Source of the DNA: Acholeplasmataceae bacterium
Lineage (GTDB): Bacteria; Bacillota; Negativicutes; Acidaminococcales; Acidaminococcaceae
NCBI GenBank assembly: GCA_012517145.1
Contig: JAAYVM010000016.1
Span: 1-57,430, forward strand
Direction of reading: 5' to 3'
Length of the DNA: 57,430 bases
A program made the position numbers and the translations under genes. Positions within the stretch are counted from its first letter, which is position 1, and each line of letters starts with the position of its first letter. Positions 35,945-46,030 of the stretch are shown in pieces. The notes beneath the pieces were generated by a model. It did not search any database. It had not been told where the DNA came from and saw nothing but the letters and a program-made list of their open reading frames with translations.

Positions 35945-37510
35945 TTAGCCCAGGATTTTTTTGAGGTCTGCTTCTGGAGTGCTAATTGGAGTAATATTGT
36001 AGTTTTCTACCAAGAATTTCAGGATGTTTGGTGATACAAAGGCCGGCAACGTTGGTCCAAGGTAGATGTTCTTGATACCTAAGTGCAGCAAGGTCAACAA
36101 AATGCAGACTGCTTTTTGTTCGTACCAGGAAAGTACCATCGACAATGGCAGCTCGTTAACGCTGCAGCCGAAGGCTTCAGACAAAGCAACTGCTACTTTA
36201 ATTGCGCTGTAAGCGTCGTTACATTGGCCCATGTCCATAATACGCGGCAAGCCACCGATTGTGCCAAGATCAAGGTCATTGAAACGATATTTACCGCAAG
36301 CAAGGGTCAGAATAACGGTATCTTGAGGAGTCTGTTTAACAAATTCTGTGTAATAGTTACGACCAGGTTTTGCGCCATCGCAGCCGCCTACCAGGAAGAA
36401 ATGTTTAATTGCACCAGCTTTAACAGCATCAATAACAGTGCCTGCTACAGACATGACAGTCCCATGACCGAAGCCGGTAGTTACCTGAGTACCGCCGTTG
36501 ATACCGGTCATCGGATGATCTTCCGCATAACCGCCAAGTTCAAGAGCTTTAGCAATAACAGGTGAAAAATCTTTATTGTCATCAATATGTACCATGCCAG
36601 GGTATGCTACTACTTCAGTCGTAAATACACGATCTCTGTAGCTGTCTTTAACCGGCATCAGGCAGTTAGTGGTAAAGAGAATAGGTGCCGGCAGGTTAGC
36701 AAATTCTTTTTGCTGGTTTTGCCAGGCAGTACCAAAGTTGCCTTTCAGATGCGGATATGCCTTCAGTTTCGGATAAGCATGACATGGAAGCATTTCGCCG
36801 TGGGTATAGATGTTAATACCTTTATCTTTTGTTTGTTCAAGCAGCGTATGCAAATCTTTCAGATCATGTCCTGTCACAACGATGAATGGTCCTTTTTCAA
36901 CCATCAAAGGTACAGTAGTCGGAACTGGTGTGCCATAAGATTCTGTGTTAGCCTTATCGAGCATCTCCATACACTTGAAGTTGATGCGGCCAGTTTCCAT
37001 GACCAAAGGTAATAAATCTTCTGCTTTATCTTTATTAGCAAGAGCTGCCATACCTTTGTAGAAGAAAGCATTAACTTCTTCATCTTTATAGCCGAGCATC
37101 CAGGCATGATAAGCGTAAGCAGCTACGCCACGCAGGCCTAGTAAAATAAGTGATTTAAGTGAGCGGACATCTTCATTGGCATCCCAAAGATCCCACATTT
37201 TATAGTCAGGGAAATCAACTTGAGCACCGAGCAATGCTTTTTCGCGATGCACATCAGCGATTCTTTTTTGTAATACTTCATCATCAAAGTTTACATTAGT
37301 AATGGTTGTAAATAAACCTTCAAGCATAACTTTAGTTGTAGAATCAGTCGGTTTGCTTAGCTCAGCAACTTGTGCCAAACCAATCATTGCTCCTGTAAGA
37401 TCATCTTGCAAATTAGCAGTACTGGCTTGTTTGCCGCAGACTCCAGCTTTACCCATGCAACCTACACTACCTGCCGTTTGTTCACATTGAAAACAAAACA
37501 TATCTTTCAT
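35945..37510 (-). CDS. hcp: Hydroxylamine reductase / hybrid-cluster protein
   Basis: A 521-residue iron-sulfur enzyme. The N-terminal cysteines (MFCFQCEQTAGSVGCMGKAGVCG) bind a [4Fe-4S] cluster, and the hybrid Fe-S-O cluster ligands appear in the C-terminal half (FTTNCLMP, LVGGCDGAKPGRNYYTEF, TLACGKYRFN). Hcp reduces hydroxylamine in vitro and removes nitric oxide in vivo. It is 64 bases downstream of a ferredoxin-like gene and probably shares its transcript from the divergent promoter region at 38270-38400. Confidence 0.95.
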   Translation of the reverse strand: MKDMFCFQCEQTAGSVGCMGKAGVCGKQASTANLQDDLTGAMIGLAQVAELSKPTDSTTKVMLEGLFTTITNVNFDDEVLQKRIADVHREKALLGAQVDFPDYKMWDLWDANEDVRSLKSLILLGLRGVAAYAYHAWMLGYKDEEVNAFFYKGMAALANKDKAEDLLPLVMETGRINFKCMEMLDKANTESYGTPVPTTVPLMVEKGPFIVVTGHDLKDLHTLLEQTKDKGINIYTHGEMLPCHAYPKLKAYPHLKGNFGTAWQNQQKEFANLPAPILFTTNCLMPVKDSYRDRVFTTEVVAYPGMVHIDDNKDFSPVIAKALELGGYAEDHPMTGINGGTQVTTGFGHGTVMSVAGTVIDAVKAGAIKHFFLVGGCDGAKPGRNYYTEFVKQTPQDTVILTLACGKYRFNDLDLGTIGGLPRIMDMGQCNDAYSAIKVAVALSEAFGCSVNELPLSMVLSWYEQKAVCILLTLLHLGIKNIYLGPTLPAFVSPNILKFLVENYNITPISTPEADLKKILG

Positions 37511-37573
37511 TGTCTCATCTCTCCTCTGTTTCTTTTATTTATAGGCTTTTTACAGCCTACCTTGCCAAATAAA

Positions 37574-38269
37574 TCAGTCTTCCAGAATCTCGCCTTCTGT
37601 CGAAATTGTCACAACCTGCCAAGGAATCATTTTGCCACTGTTTTGCAAGGCTGTTTTGACAGCAGCTTCAATGCCGCCGCAGCAAGGCACTTCCATCCTG
37701 GTTACCGTAACACTCTTGATATCATTATATTTGAGTATCTCAGTAAGTTTTTCACTGTAATTGACCATATCCAGCTTAGGACAGCCAATCAGTGTGACAT
37801 GATTACGCATAAATTTTTGGTGGAAATTACCATAAGCAAAGGCAGTACAGTCTGCTGCAACCAAAAGTCTGGCATTTTTGAAATAAGGAGCGTTTACCGG
37901 AACCAGCTTAATCTGCACCGGCCATTGTCTCAGTTCACTTGTGGAAGAGTTCGACGCCACGCTCACGCTTTCCTTCTTTTCAATGCTTTGCACCTGACAA
38001 CCCGGGCAGCCGCTAACTGGAGCCGCATTTTTTGCCATATGCTCTTTTACTGCTTCTTCATCAAACTCTGCTGCTTCTCTGACTTCGAAGCTAATTGCAT
38101 TAGTAGGACACGCCGGCAGGCAATTACCCAGGCCATCGCAATAGTCGTCACGCACGAGTCTTGCCTTGTCGCCTACAAGAACAATGGCGCCTTCCTGACA
38201 AGCATCAACGCAAAGGCCGCAGCCATTGCATTTCTCTTCATCAATTTTGATTATTTTTCTAAGAGCCAT
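37574..38269 (-). CDS. Ferredoxin-like protein, hcp partner
   Basis: A 231-residue protein with two [4Fe-4S] ferredoxin motifs at the N-terminus (EKCNGCGLCVDACQEGAI at about 9-26; GNCLPACPTNAI near 50), then a C-x2-C pair (GCPGC) and a C-terminal domain with VPCCGGIEAAVKTAL. This gene type sits beside hcp in many anaerobes and is thought to deliver electrons to it. Start ATG is preceded by a purine-rich GGGAAAAA stretch rather than a strong site. Confidence 0.85.
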   Translation of the reverse strand: MALRKIIKIDEEKCNGCGLCVDACQEGAIVLVGDKARLVRDDYCDGLGNCLPACPTNAISFEVREAAEFDEEAVKEHMAKNAAPVSGCPGCQVQSIEKKESVSVASNSSTSELRQWPVQIKLVPVNAPYFKNARLLVAADCTAFAYGNFHQKFMRNHVTLIGCPKLDMVNYSEKLTEILKYNDIKSVTVTRMEVPCCGGIEAAVKTALQNSGKMIPWQVVTISTEGEILED

Positions 38270-38336
38270 TTTTTCCCCATCCTTTTTTATCTATTTTCAA
38301 ATTTACTTTATCTTGACTTCTTGAGTTCATTCTAAT

Positions 38337-38371
38337 ATACTTTCGCTAGAAAGTATGTTGTTTTTACAACA
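38337..38371. promoter_or_regulatory. Two adjacent perfect palindromes in the hcp/Crp intergenic region
   Basis: ATACTTTC-GCTA-GAAAGTAT (38337-38356) abuts TGTTGT-TTTT-ACAACA (38356-38371). Both are perfect, with 4-base centres, and lie between divergent genes. These are the best candidates for the binding sites of the adjacent Crp/Fnr regulator or another regulator. Confidence 0.6.
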
Positions 38372-38398
38372 AAGCAGTTCGATAGGAGAAAGAATATT

Positions 38399-39061
38399 GT
38401 GAAAATTTTAATGGGGATATTAAAGAAGACTCCTTTGTTCAGAAATATGGAGGAAGACGAAATTAATTCAGCCCTTAGTTTTCTTGCTGCCAGACAAACT
38501 GCCTATGAAAAAAATTCCTTCATTTTTTCTTTAGAAGACGGTACACCTACCGTGGGCATCATCCTTGCCGGCAGCGTAGTCATCATTAAGGAAGACTTCT
38601 GGGGTAACCGCTCTATGCTTGCCAAACTTGGTGTCGGCGATATTTTTGGTGAAGCCTTCACCTGTGCCCAGACAGAAAAAATGCCGGTTGGTGTCTTAGC
38701 GAGCGAAAAATGCGAGATATTATTCATTGATTACAAACGCATTCTTGTTGATACAGGTGTAGCTTGTACTTCCTATAACAAACTTATTCAGAATATGATG
38801 TTGATTCTTGCAGGCAAAAATGTGATGCTCACGCAAAAGATTGAACATCTTATGAAACGTTCAACCCGCGAAAAACTGCTTTCTTTTTTATCCGCACAAG
38901 CCATAGAAGCTAAAAGCCATGTTTTCGATATACCACTCAGCCGCCAGGAGCTGGCTGATTATCTGGCTGTTGACAGCAGTGCCATGTCCAATGAATTAAG
39001 CAAACTGCAGCAGGAAGGCTTATTGGCATTCACTCGCAACCATTTCGAATTAAGAACCTGA
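38399..39061 (+). CDS. Crp/Fnr-family regulator (HcpR-like by context)
   Basis: A 220-residue regulator: an N-terminal cyclic-nucleotide-like sensor barrel (about 10-125, including GIILAGSVVIIKEDFWGNRSMLAKLGVGDIFGE) and a C-terminal winged helix (about 150-215) with LSRQELADYLAVDSSAMSNELSKLQQEG as helix-turn-helix. There is no N-terminal Fnr-type cysteine cluster. Divergent from the ferredoxin-hcp pair, so a role in nitrosative stress like HcpR is likely. It starts with a GTG at 38399, after GGAG. Confidence 0.85.
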   Translation: MKILMGILKKTPLFRNMEEDEINSALSFLAARQTAYEKNSFIFSLEDGTPTVGIILAGSVVIIKEDFWGNRSMLAKLGVGDIFGEAFTCAQTEKMPVGVLASEKCEILFIDYKRILVDTGVACTSYNKLIQNMMLILAGKNVMLTQKIEHLMKRSTREKLLSFLSAQAIEAKSHVFDIPLSRQELADYLAVDSSAMSNELSKLQQEGLLAFTRNHFELRT

Positions 39062-39115
39062 GATAAAAGTAAAGTGGGCTCCATCTTGAAAGATGGAGCC
39101 CACTTTACTTTTATC
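39061..39115. terminator. Bidirectional terminator with a very long perfect stem
   Basis: A stem of about 26 bp built on AAAGTGGGCTCCATCT and AGATGGAGCCCACTTT, with flanking AAAAGTAAA/TTTACTTTT also paired and a 3-4 base loop. It separates the convergent regulator and trpA. Confidence 0.88.
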
Positions 39116-39120
39116 TACTG

Positions 39121-39894
39121 CTATTTTACTGCTTCGGTCATTTCTTTAGCATACTCATAAACAGGTCCGACGCAGTCATCGCCATATTTTTCAATGATTT
39201 TCACTATCGCGCTGCCAACAATGGCGCCATCACTCAAAGCAGCCATTTCTTTTGCCTGCTGAGGCGTAGAAATACCGAACCCTACAGCTACCGGCTTATC
39301 ACTTGCTTCTCTGATTTTCTTTACAATGGCGCCGATATCAGTAGTTATATTACTGCGAACGCCGGTAACGCCGAGAGATGATACCAGATAAATATAGCCC
39401 ATAGCTTCCTTGGCTATCATTTGGATCCGCTGGTCGGAAGTCTGTGCAATCAACGAAATCAAATCAACGCCGTACTTTCTGCAATAATCAACCAGTTCAC
39501 CTTTTTCCTCGAAAGGCACGTCAGGAACTATAACGCCATCAACGCCAACTTCCTGGCATTTGGCAAAAAATTTATCACGGCCATAGGTAAAGATCGGATT
39601 GACATAAGTAAGAAAAACAATCGGCACCTGTGAAGTTTTTCTTAAGTCAGCCAGCATATCAAAAATTTTGTCCGTAGTGCAGCCGCCGGCTAAAGCTCTG
39701 ATGTTAGCTCTTTGGATTACTTCCCCTTCTGCCACCGGGTCGGAAAAAGGTATCCCTATTTCGACAATAGCGGAACCTGCTTTCTCCAGTGCCAGGATAA
39801 GTTCTTTTGTCTTTGCCAGTGAAGGATCACCAGCTGTCACGAAAGAAATAAATGCCTTCGGATTATCTTGAAAAGCCTTAGCAATTTTACTCAT
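39121..39894 (-). CDS. trpA: Tryptophan synthase alpha subunit
   Basis: Releases indole from indole-3-glycerol phosphate. The 257-residue TIM barrel has the catalytic Glu in [14 protein letters not shown], a second acidic residue in [12 protein letters not shown] and the phosphate site VAVGFGIS. I chose ATG 39894, with GGGGG 9 bases upstream; the frame opens three codons earlier with TTG. It overlaps the trpB stop by 8 bases. Last gene of the operon. Confidence 0.95.
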   Translation of the reverse strand: MSKIAKAFQDNPKAFISFVTAGDPSLAKTKELILALEKAGSAIVEIGIPFSDPVAEGEVIQRANIRALAGGCTTDKIFDMLADLRKTSQVPIVFLTYVNPIFTYGRDKFFAKCQEVGVDGVIVPDVPFEEKGELVDYCRKYGVDLISLIAQTSDQRIQMIAKEAMGYIYLVSSLGVTGVRSNITTDIGAIVKKIREASDKPVAVGFGISTPQQAKEMAALSDGAIVGSAIVKIIEKYGDDCVGPVYEYAKEMTEAVK

Positions 39895-41071
39895 GAAGAT
39901 CAACCCCCATATACCTGGCTATAGCTGCCACGTCTTTATCTCCCCTGCCGGAAAGGTTAATTACGATTATCTTATCCTTGTCCATGGTCGGAGCAAGCTT
40001 CATAGCATAGGCAACCGCATGGGCACTTTCTATTGCCGGAATAATACCTTCTGTTTTTGAAAGATAACTAAAAGCGGCCACGGATTCGTCGTCAGTAGCA
40101 GGTACATATTCAGCACGTCCGCTGTCATGCAGATAAGCGTGTTCAGGTCCTATCCCTGGGTAATCAAGACCAGCCGAAATAGAATAAACCGGTGCAATCT
40201 GTCCGTAATTATCCTGCAGGAAATACGATTTCATCCCGTGAAAGATACCAAGGCTTCCACGGGAAATTGTCGCGGCTGTTTCCTCCGTATCAACACCACG
40301 GCCTGCGGCTTCAACGCCGATAAGACGAACCTCTTTATCCTCAATAAAGTCATAGAATAACCCCATCGCATTACTGCCGCCACCGACACAGGCCATTACG
40401 ACATCAGGCAATCTGCCTTCTTTGGCGAGCATTTGTTTTTTTACTTCTTTACCGATAACGCGCTGAAAATCACGCACCATTTCCGGATAGGGATGTGGTC
40501 CCATAACAGAACCCAAGACATAAAACGTGTCATCAATACGAGAAGTCCATACTCTCATAGCTTCATTAACGGCATCCTTCAATGTCTTAGTTCCTGTTTC
40601 CACCGGTACAACTTTCGCTCCCAGCAGTTCCATCCTGAAAACATTCAGAGCCTGACGTTCTGTATCTTCCTTGCCCATATAAACAACGCACTCCATGTCC
40701 ATCAAGGCGGCAACGGTTGCAGTTGCTACGCCGTGCTGACCGGCACCTGTTTCAGCGATAACTCTCTTCTTGCCCATCTTTTTCGCAAGCAGTACCTGCC
40801 CCAGAACATTGTTGATTTTGTGAGAACCGGTATGATTTAGATCTTCGCGTTTCAGGTAAATCTTGGCACCGCCAAGGTCTTTGGTCATCTTTTCCGCATA
40901 ATACAGCATCGAAGGCCTGTTGGCATAATCGCTGTAAAGAGCCTGCAGCTCCTCTAGAAATGTTGGATCATTCTTATATTTTTCGTATGCCTGTTCCAGT
41001 TCCAGAACCGCATTCATCAAGGTTTCCGGCAAGTACTGCCCGCCGTGAATACCATATCTGCCTTTAGTCAT
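39887..41071 (-). CDS. trpB: Tryptophan synthase beta subunit
   Basis: Condenses indole with serine using PLP. The 394-residue protein has [19 protein letters not shown] at the start, the PLP lysine in [13 protein letters not shown] (about residue 83), the glycine-rich phosphate loop [10 protein letters not shown] and GRGDKD near the C-terminus. It overlaps trpF by 8 bases. Confidence 0.96.
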   Translation of the reverse strand: MTKGRYGIHGGQYLPETLMNAVLELEQAYEKYKNDPTFLEELQALYSDYANRPSMLYYAEKMTKDLGGAKIYLKREDLNHTGSHKINNVLGQVLLAKKMGKKRVIAETGAGQHGVATATVAALMDMECVVYMGKEDTERQALNVFRMELLGAKVVPVETGTKTLKDAVNEAMRVWTSRIDDTFYVLGSVMGPHPYPEMVRDFQRVIGKEVKKQMLAKEGRLPDVVMACVGGGSNAMGLFYDFIEDKEVRLIGVEAAGRGVDTEETAATISRGSLGIFHGMKSYFLQDNYGQIAPVYSISAGLDYPGIGPEHAYLHDSGRAEYVPATDDESVAAFSYLSKTEGIIPAIESAHAVAYAMKLAPTMDKDKIIVINLSGRGDKDVAAIARYMGVDLHE

Positions 41072-41693
41072 TCTTTCCCACTATCCTTCCCTGTTTTGTA
41101 AACTCTTTGATTTTATTAACGTCCTTGATTCCGTCTGTTTCCACTCCGCCCGAAGTATCAACTCCGAAAGGTTTTATCACTTCAATTACTGCTGCTACAT
41201 TGTCCTGGTTCAGGCCGCCAGCCACAAAGAACGGTTTCTTTATTTCCTTGTTATATAGGAGGCTGTGATCAAAAGCTTTTCCTGTGCCACCATAGTCTTT
41301 ACTGCTTAAAGTATCAAACAAATAATAGTCACAGTCAAATGCTTCAATACCAGCAAAATCATCTTCGCGCTCGACCCTCACAACTTTAATGATTGGTGCC
41401 TGTGTGAGTTTTCGCAGCTGCGCACAATACGCAGCATCTTCATCGCCATGTATCTGAATTAAATCAATGATACCTTGATTAGCGATTTCCGCAATGTTTT
41501 CCGGCTTCTCATTAACAAAAACTCCTACTGCTTTTATTGCAGGTCTTAACTTATTCTTCAACTCTTTTGCCTGCTCGGCTGAAACCTGGCGTCTGCTTTT
41601 GGCGAAAACAAAACCGATATAATCCGGCAAAAATTCATTTACCATCTCTATATCTTCTGTTCTGGTCAAACCGCATATCTTAATCTTTGTCAT
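41064..41693 (-). CDS. trpF: Phosphoribosylanthranilate isomerase
   Basis: Converts phosphoribosylanthranilate to the ribulose form. The 209-residue barrel begins [15 protein letters not shown] with the catalytic cysteine, has IQIHGDED and ends with [11 protein letters not shown] and [10 protein letters not shown]. The ATG at 41693 has GAGG 9 bases upstream and begins at the conserved KICG; the frame also opens at 41711 inside trpC without a good site. Confidence 0.93.
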   Translation of the reverse strand: MTKIKICGLTRTEDIEMVNEFLPDYIGFVFAKSRRQVSAEQAKELKNKLRPAIKAVGVFVNEKPENIAEIANQGIIDLIQIHGDEDAAYCAQLRKLTQAPIIKVVRVEREDDFAGIEAFDCDYYLFDTLSSKDYGGTGKAFDHSLLYNKEIKKPFFVAGGLNQDNVAAVIEVIKPFGVDTSGGVETDGIKDVNKIKEFTKQGRIVGKND

Positions 41694-41697
41694 AGCT

Positions 41698-42477
41698 TTA
41701 AACCTCGCCACGCAATTTGCTTATTTCCCCGGAAATATCATTGCTGCGCATCAACGTTTCCCCAATCAATACCGCATCGGTACCATTTTTGCGCAAGATG
41801 GCTACATCACTTGGTGTTTTAATCCCGCTTTCTGAAACAAAAATGATATTTTCCGGCACCAGTGTGCGCAAATTAACACTGTTCTGCAAGTCAACCGTAA
41901 AATCTTTAAGGTTGCGGTTATTAACGCCGATTACTCTTGCACCGCCCTGCAAAGCACTTTTTACTTCCTCGGCATCATGCGCTTCTACCAAAGCAGACAG
42001 CCCAAGTTCGTCGCAAATTGCCAGATATTTTCTGATTGTTTCTGTATCAAGCAAAGCACAAATCAAAAGGACAGCATCAGCGCCAATGGTCTTGGCTTCA
42101 TAAATCTGATATTCATCTACTGTAAAATCATTACGCAGAAGTGGTATGCCAACTACCTTGCGAATGTCTTTCAAATATTGGTCACAACCCAAAAAGGCGG
42201 TCGGCTCCGTGAGCACCGAGATTGCCGCAGCTCCCGCTGTTTCATATTCTTTGGCAATCCTTATATATTCGAAGTCTTCAGCAATCAGACCTTTGGACGG
42301 TGACGCCTTTTTAACCTCTGTAATAAAAGATATGTCGTTCCGTCTGAGTGCTTTTTCAAAAACAAAATTGCCTTTGGGCAAAGCTTGCGCTTCACTTTTA
42401 ATCATGTCCAACGATTTTTGATTTTTGAGAATGGCCACACGCTTACGCGCTTCAGCAGCCAGCTTATCCAGTATCAT
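41698..42477 (-). CDS. trpC: Indole-3-glycerol phosphate synthase
   Basis: Ring closure to indole-3-glycerol phosphate. The 259-residue barrel has FITEVKKASPSKGLI with the catalytic Lys, LRNDFTVDEYQIYEA, GVNNRNLKDF and FVSESGIKTPSDV. Starting at ATG 42477 (GAGGGAAG upstream) gives MILDKL; the longer frame runs into trpD and is not coding. Confidence 0.95.
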   Translation of the reverse strand: MILDKLAAEARKRVAILKNQKSLDMIKSEAQALPKGNFVFEKALRRNDISFITEVKKASPSKGLIAEDFEYIRIAKEYETAGAAAISVLTEPTAFLGCDQYLKDIRKVVGIPLLRNDFTVDEYQIYEAKTIGADAVLLICALLDTETIRKYLAICDELGLSALVEAHDAEEVKSALQGGARVIGVNNRNLKDFTVDLQNSVNLRTLVPENIIFVSESGIKTPSDVAILRKNGTDAVLIGETLMRSNDISGEISKLRGEV

Positions 42478-42490
42478 AGTCTTCCCTCGC

Positions 42491-43498
42491 TTATTGATTG
42501 GTAAGGGCAACGAACTCATCAAGCTTCGCTTTCGCTTTGCCGCTGTCAATGAGTTGCGCCGCCATCTGAATTCCTTCGGTAATGGCAGCCGCCTTGCCGC
42601 CGATATACAGTGATAAACCTGCATTCAAAAGTACTGCGTCTCTCTTTGGTCCGCGTTCCTTGCCGCTTAAAATGTTTCTGGTTATTTCAGCATTCTCTTC
42701 AGCCACGCCGCCAAGAAGATCCTTTAATTCACAGCGTTTGAGTCCAACTTCCTCAGGCGTAATGGTATATGTTTTCGTTACGCCATCATTGAATTCACAA
42801 ATCATAGTAGGACCTGTCAGAGTTGCTTCATCAATCCCATTACCATATACTACCATACCACGTCTTAGTCCGAGATTAACCAATACTTTGGCCAGTGGTT
42901 CAACCAGCTTCGCATCATAGACACCCATCAGCTGCATCTTGGCCAGAGCAGGGTTGGACAAAGGTCCGATATAGTTGAAAACGGTTGGTATCCCAATTTC
43001 TTTCCGGACCGGGCCGGCAAAACGCATGGAGGCGTGATACTTTTGAGCAAACAGGAAGCAGATGCCAGCTTTTTCCAATACTTCCTGACTCTTTTCCGGT
43101 TCAACACTGATATTGACACCCAAAGCTTCCAGCACATCAGCCGCACCGCATTTACTCGACATTGAACGGTTGCCATGTTTAGCAATAGGTACGCCGCCAG
43201 CCGCTATAACAACTGAGCTGGTAGTAGAAATATTGAAGGTATTGGACTTGTCGCCGCCAGTGCCAACTATATCAAGTGCTTCTTTGTTCGGTACGATCTT
43301 CGTGCACTTTTCCCTAAGAACCATGGCACAGGCCGTTATTTCATCTATAGTTTCGCCCTTAATATGCATTGCTGTCAGAAACGCCGCAATTTGTGCATTT
43401 GTTGCTTCACCATTCATAATCTGTCGCATAGAGTCGGTTGTTTCTACCATTGAAAGATCATTTCCTGCTGATAATTTGTTGATAGCTTGTGAGATCAT
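42491..43498 (-). CDS. trpD: Anthranilate phosphoribosyltransferase
   Basis: Adds the phosphoribosyl group to anthranilate. The 335-residue protein has the PRPP loop DIVGTGGDKSNTFNISTTSS (about 80-99), HGNRSMSSKCGAADVLEALG and RFAGPVRKEIG. The start overlaps the trpG stop region by about a base, so translation is coupled. Confidence 0.95.
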   Translation of the reverse strand: MISQAINKLSAGNDLSMVETTDSMRQIMNGEATNAQIAAFLTAMHIKGETIDEITACAMVLREKCTKIVPNKEALDIVGTGGDKSNTFNISTTSSVVIAAGGVPIAKHGNRSMSSKCGAADVLEALGVNISVEPEKSQEVLEKAGICFLFAQKYHASMRFAGPVRKEIGIPTVFNYIGPLSNPALAKMQLMGVYDAKLVEPLAKVLVNLGLRRGMVVYGNGIDEATLTGPTMICEFNDGVTKTYTITPEEVGLKRCELKDLLGGVAEENAEITRNILSGKERGPKRDAVLLNAGLSLYIGGKAAAITEGIQMAAQLIDSGKAKAKLDEFVALTNQ

Positions 43499-44076
43499 TA
43501 TTGTTCAACTCCTATACTCAAGAAATTTTTTATAATTTGCATACCATCTGGCGTCATGATGGATTCCGGATGAAACTGTACTCCGTAGACTTCGTAATCC
43601 CTATGTTTGACTGCCATGATTTCGCCATCTTCGGTTTCTGCGGCAACGATAAGTTCCTCAGGCAACCCTTCTTTTTCTACGACCAGCGAATGGTATCTTG
43701 CTGCCAGAAAACTTTCATGCAGCCCTTCAACTAATTTGCATTTGCCTTTTATCTTGATTTTGCTCTGCTTACCATGTACTAGCTGCGGTGCCGGGACGAC
43801 TGTGCCGCCGAAAACTTCGCCGATAGCCTGATGCCCCAGACAAACTCCCATGATTGGGAAGCTCTCTTTTAAGTTTTGCAGTACTTCTTCACAAATCCCA
43901 GCGTCTTTAGGATAACCCGGTCCGGGAGAGAGGATAATGTGGGAAGGTTTAAGTTCAGCAATTTCTTCTACCGTTATCTTGTCATTGCGCTTTACCAGTA
44001 CATCCTGATTGATACTGCCGACAAACTGATAAAGGTTAAAGGTGAAACTATCGTAATTGTCTATGATCAAAATCAT
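43498..44076 (-). CDS. trpG: Anthranilate synthase, glutamine amidotransferase component
   Basis: Supplies ammonia to TrpE. The 192-residue class I amidotransferase begins MILIIDNYDSFTFNLYQ, with nucleophile Cys in GVCLGHQAIGE and the His-Glu pair in QFHPESIMT. It is separate from trpD here, unlike the fused enteric form. It lies 14 bases after trpE. Confidence 0.94.
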   Translation of the reverse strand: MILIIDNYDSFTFNLYQFVGSINQDVLVKRNDKITVEEIAELKPSHIILSPGPGYPKDAGICEEVLQNLKESFPIMGVCLGHQAIGEVFGGTVVPAPQLVHGKQSKIKIKGKCKLVEGLHESFLAARYHSLVVEKEGLPEELIVAAETEDGEIMAVKHRDYEVYGVQFHPESIMTPDGMQIIKNFLSIGVEQ

Positions 44077-44090
44077 TTTCCGCTTCCTCC

Positions 44091-45554
44091 TTATCTTGCC
44101 TTGGTTGTTTCTCGTAAGGCCTGGAATACTGCTCCTGCTTTATTCATACATTCCTGATACTCGTTTTCCGGTACGGAGTCAGCGACGATGCCTGCACCGG
44201 CCTGTACATAAACTTTGTTTGCCCGCTTAACCATCGTTCTGATTGTTATACAAACGTCAAGGTTACCTGAAAAATCAATGTAGCCCATGCCGCCACCATA
44301 AGGTCCGCGCGCTGTTGGTTCCAACTCATCAATAATTTCACAAGCCCTGATCTTCGGTGCCCCTGACAACGTGCCTGCCGGGAAGATGGAGCAAAGTGCG
44401 TCGAGATTATCTTTATCATTCATCATCTTGCCGGTCACCCTCGTCGTAATATGCATGACGTGAGAGAAACGACTGACTTTTTTGTAATCCAGAACCTTTA
44501 CCGTACCAAACCTGCTGACACGGCCCACATCGTTTCTGCCTAAATCGACCAGCATGTTGTGTTCGGCAATTTCTTTTTCGTCAGCCAGCAGTTCTTCTTC
44601 CAATCTTAGGTCTTCTGCTTCTGTAGCACCTCTTGGTCTGGTTCCGGCAATCGGCATTGTCGTTATCTCTTTGTCATTTATTTTCACCAAGGTTTCCGGT
44701 GAACTGCCTGCTATTTCCACATCATCATTCTTGATAAGAACCATGTATTGGGAAGGATTGGTGGTGCGCAAAATCCGGTAGACATTGAAGAGGCTTTGAT
44801 CATAATCTGCGGTAAACTGCTGACTGAGTACGACCTGGAAAATGTCGCCTGCTTTGATATACTGCTTGCCTTTTTCTACCATCGCCATATAGTCTTCCTT
44901 ATTCATATTTGGTACCATATCGCCAAGCTTGGCAGGTATGAATTCGGGATAAGTTCCAGCTTTCTTCAGCATCTGCTTTATTTGCTCAATCTCCCTTTCG
45001 GCTTTACGATAGTTGACCTCCAAATGGTCAGTTTTGACATTAACGATGATGAATATTTTTTGTTTCAAGTGATCGAATGCAATTACTTTGTCAAACAGCA
45101 TCAGATCAAAATCAGGAAACTCCGTTTTTTTGTCAGCCGAAAACTTGAAATCAGGTTCGCAGTATTTGAAGAATTCATAGGCGAAGTAACCGACGAAACC
45201 ACCGGTGAAAGGCGGAAGGTTATTTAACTTCGGCACTTTATATTCAGCAAGTACTTCCCTCAAACAGTCGACCGGATTATCACTGGTAAATTTAACAGCG
45301 GCTGTATTCTTTACTTCCATCGCATTATCCTTAGCGACAATGCGCACTATCGGGTCATAGCCGATGAAGGAATAACGTCCCCATTTTTCACCGCCCTCAA
45401 CACTCTCCAGCAGAAAGTAATTATTGCTGCTTTCCCTCACAGAATTTAAGAAGCTGATTGGTGTCATCATGTCGGCGAAAACTTCTGCACATACCGGCAC
45501 GGCAGTGAAGTCTTTTTCATATTTTTTTACTTCTTCTAACGCTAAATTTAACAA
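44091..45554 (-). CDS. trpE: Anthranilate synthase component I
   Basis: Makes anthranilate from chorismate; first enzyme of the pathway and the usual target of tryptophan feedback. The 487-residue protein has the chorismate-binding domain with [50 protein letters not shown] and the late [15 protein letters not shown]. The start is a TTG (45552-45554) after GGAGGG, 6 bases away. Preceded by a Trp T-box. Confidence 0.95.
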   Translation of the reverse strand: MLNLALEEVKKYEKDFTAVPVCAEVFADMMTPISFLNSVRESSNNYFLLESVEGGEKWGRYSFIGYDPIVRIVAKDNAMEVKNTAAVKFTSDNPVDCLREVLAEYKVPKLNNLPPFTGGFVGYFAYEFFKYCEPDFKFSADKKTEFPDFDLMLFDKVIAFDHLKQKIFIIVNVKTDHLEVNYRKAEREIEQIKQMLKKAGTYPEFIPAKLGDMVPNMNKEDYMAMVEKGKQYIKAGDIFQVVLSQQFTADYDQSLFNVYRILRTTNPSQYMVLIKNDDVEIAGSSPETLVKINDKEITTMPIAGTRPRGATEAEDLRLEEELLADEKEIAEHNMLVDLGRNDVGRVSRFGTVKVLDYKKVSRFSHVMHITTRVTGKMMNDKDNLDALCSIFPAGTLSGAPKIRACEIIDELEPTARGPYGGGMGYIDFSGNLDVCITIRTMVKRANKVYVQAGAGIVADSVPENEYQECMNKAGAVFQALRETTKAR

Positions 45555-45585
45555 TTTATTCCCTCCTCACGACTGTATAAAAATA

Positions 45586-45652
45586 GACGGTTACGCTACT
45601 CAAATTACGTAAACACGTCTTGGCATTTAGCAATTTGAGTAGCGCAACCGCC
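45586..45652 (-). promoter_or_regulatory. Long hairpin between the trp T-box and trpE
   Basis: GGCGGTTGCGCTACTCAAAT on the minus strand pairs with ATTTGAGTAGCGTAACCGTC; the only two differences from perfect complementarity are G-U wobbles in the minus-strand RNA (they would be A-C on the other strand). The loop is about 25 nt with a smaller ACGT-GTTT-ACGT hairpin. TATTTTTATAC follows, so it may be a second terminator. Confidence 0.75.
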
Positions 45653-45677
45653 TAAAATATAAGCGTCGGTTTAAATA

Positions 45678-45915
45678 AAAAACACCTGTCCTTATGCAAG
45701 GACAGGTGTATAAACCTGCGGTACCACCTTGTTTTATGGGATTACTCCCATACACTTACGCAGAATGCCAACACATTCCTCATCAATAACGCAGATGCTA
45801 CGTTGCGGAATACTCTCGATTTTCATCGATTTGACCGCACCCTCGGTGGTCCATTTGTCGAACTGCATCTCTATCCGGCTCCCAGCTACCCGGACTCTCT
45901 GTAAGCGCATATTTC
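45678..45915 (-). promoter_or_regulatory. T-box leader of the trp operon (Trp specifier TGG)
   Basis: Stem I begins with AGAGAGTCCGGG; the specifier loop reads GACAAATGGACCACCGAG with TGG (Trp) at 45851-45853. The T-box sequence AAGGTGGTACCGCAGG is at about 45716-45731, followed by terminator CACCTGTCCTT/AAGGACAGGTG and six T residues. Uncharged tRNA-Trp binding would block the terminator and turn on trpEGDCFBA. Confidence 0.93.
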
Positions 45916-45965
45916 GGCGTTATCTCCACCTCAACGGTTTGTTTAGGTATTATTAAGTTGTTATT

Positions 45966-45994
45966 AGTCTATCACCACGATTTATCACTGTCAA
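45966..45994 (-). promoter_or_regulatory. Sigma-70 promoter of the trp operon
   Basis: Perfect TTGACA at 45989-45994, 17-base spacer, TAGACT at 45966-45971 on the minus strand; start near 45959. Confidence 0.75.
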
Positions 45995-46030
45995 CACTTT
46001 TTATTGCAAAAATGTAAAATGTATTTAAAT

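Noticed and set aside
37370-38335. A 321-codon plus-strand open frame opposite the ferredoxin-like gene
   Set aside because: It is the shadow of the ferredoxin-like gene and the hcp start; it lacks a ribosome site and its translation has no domain-like pattern.
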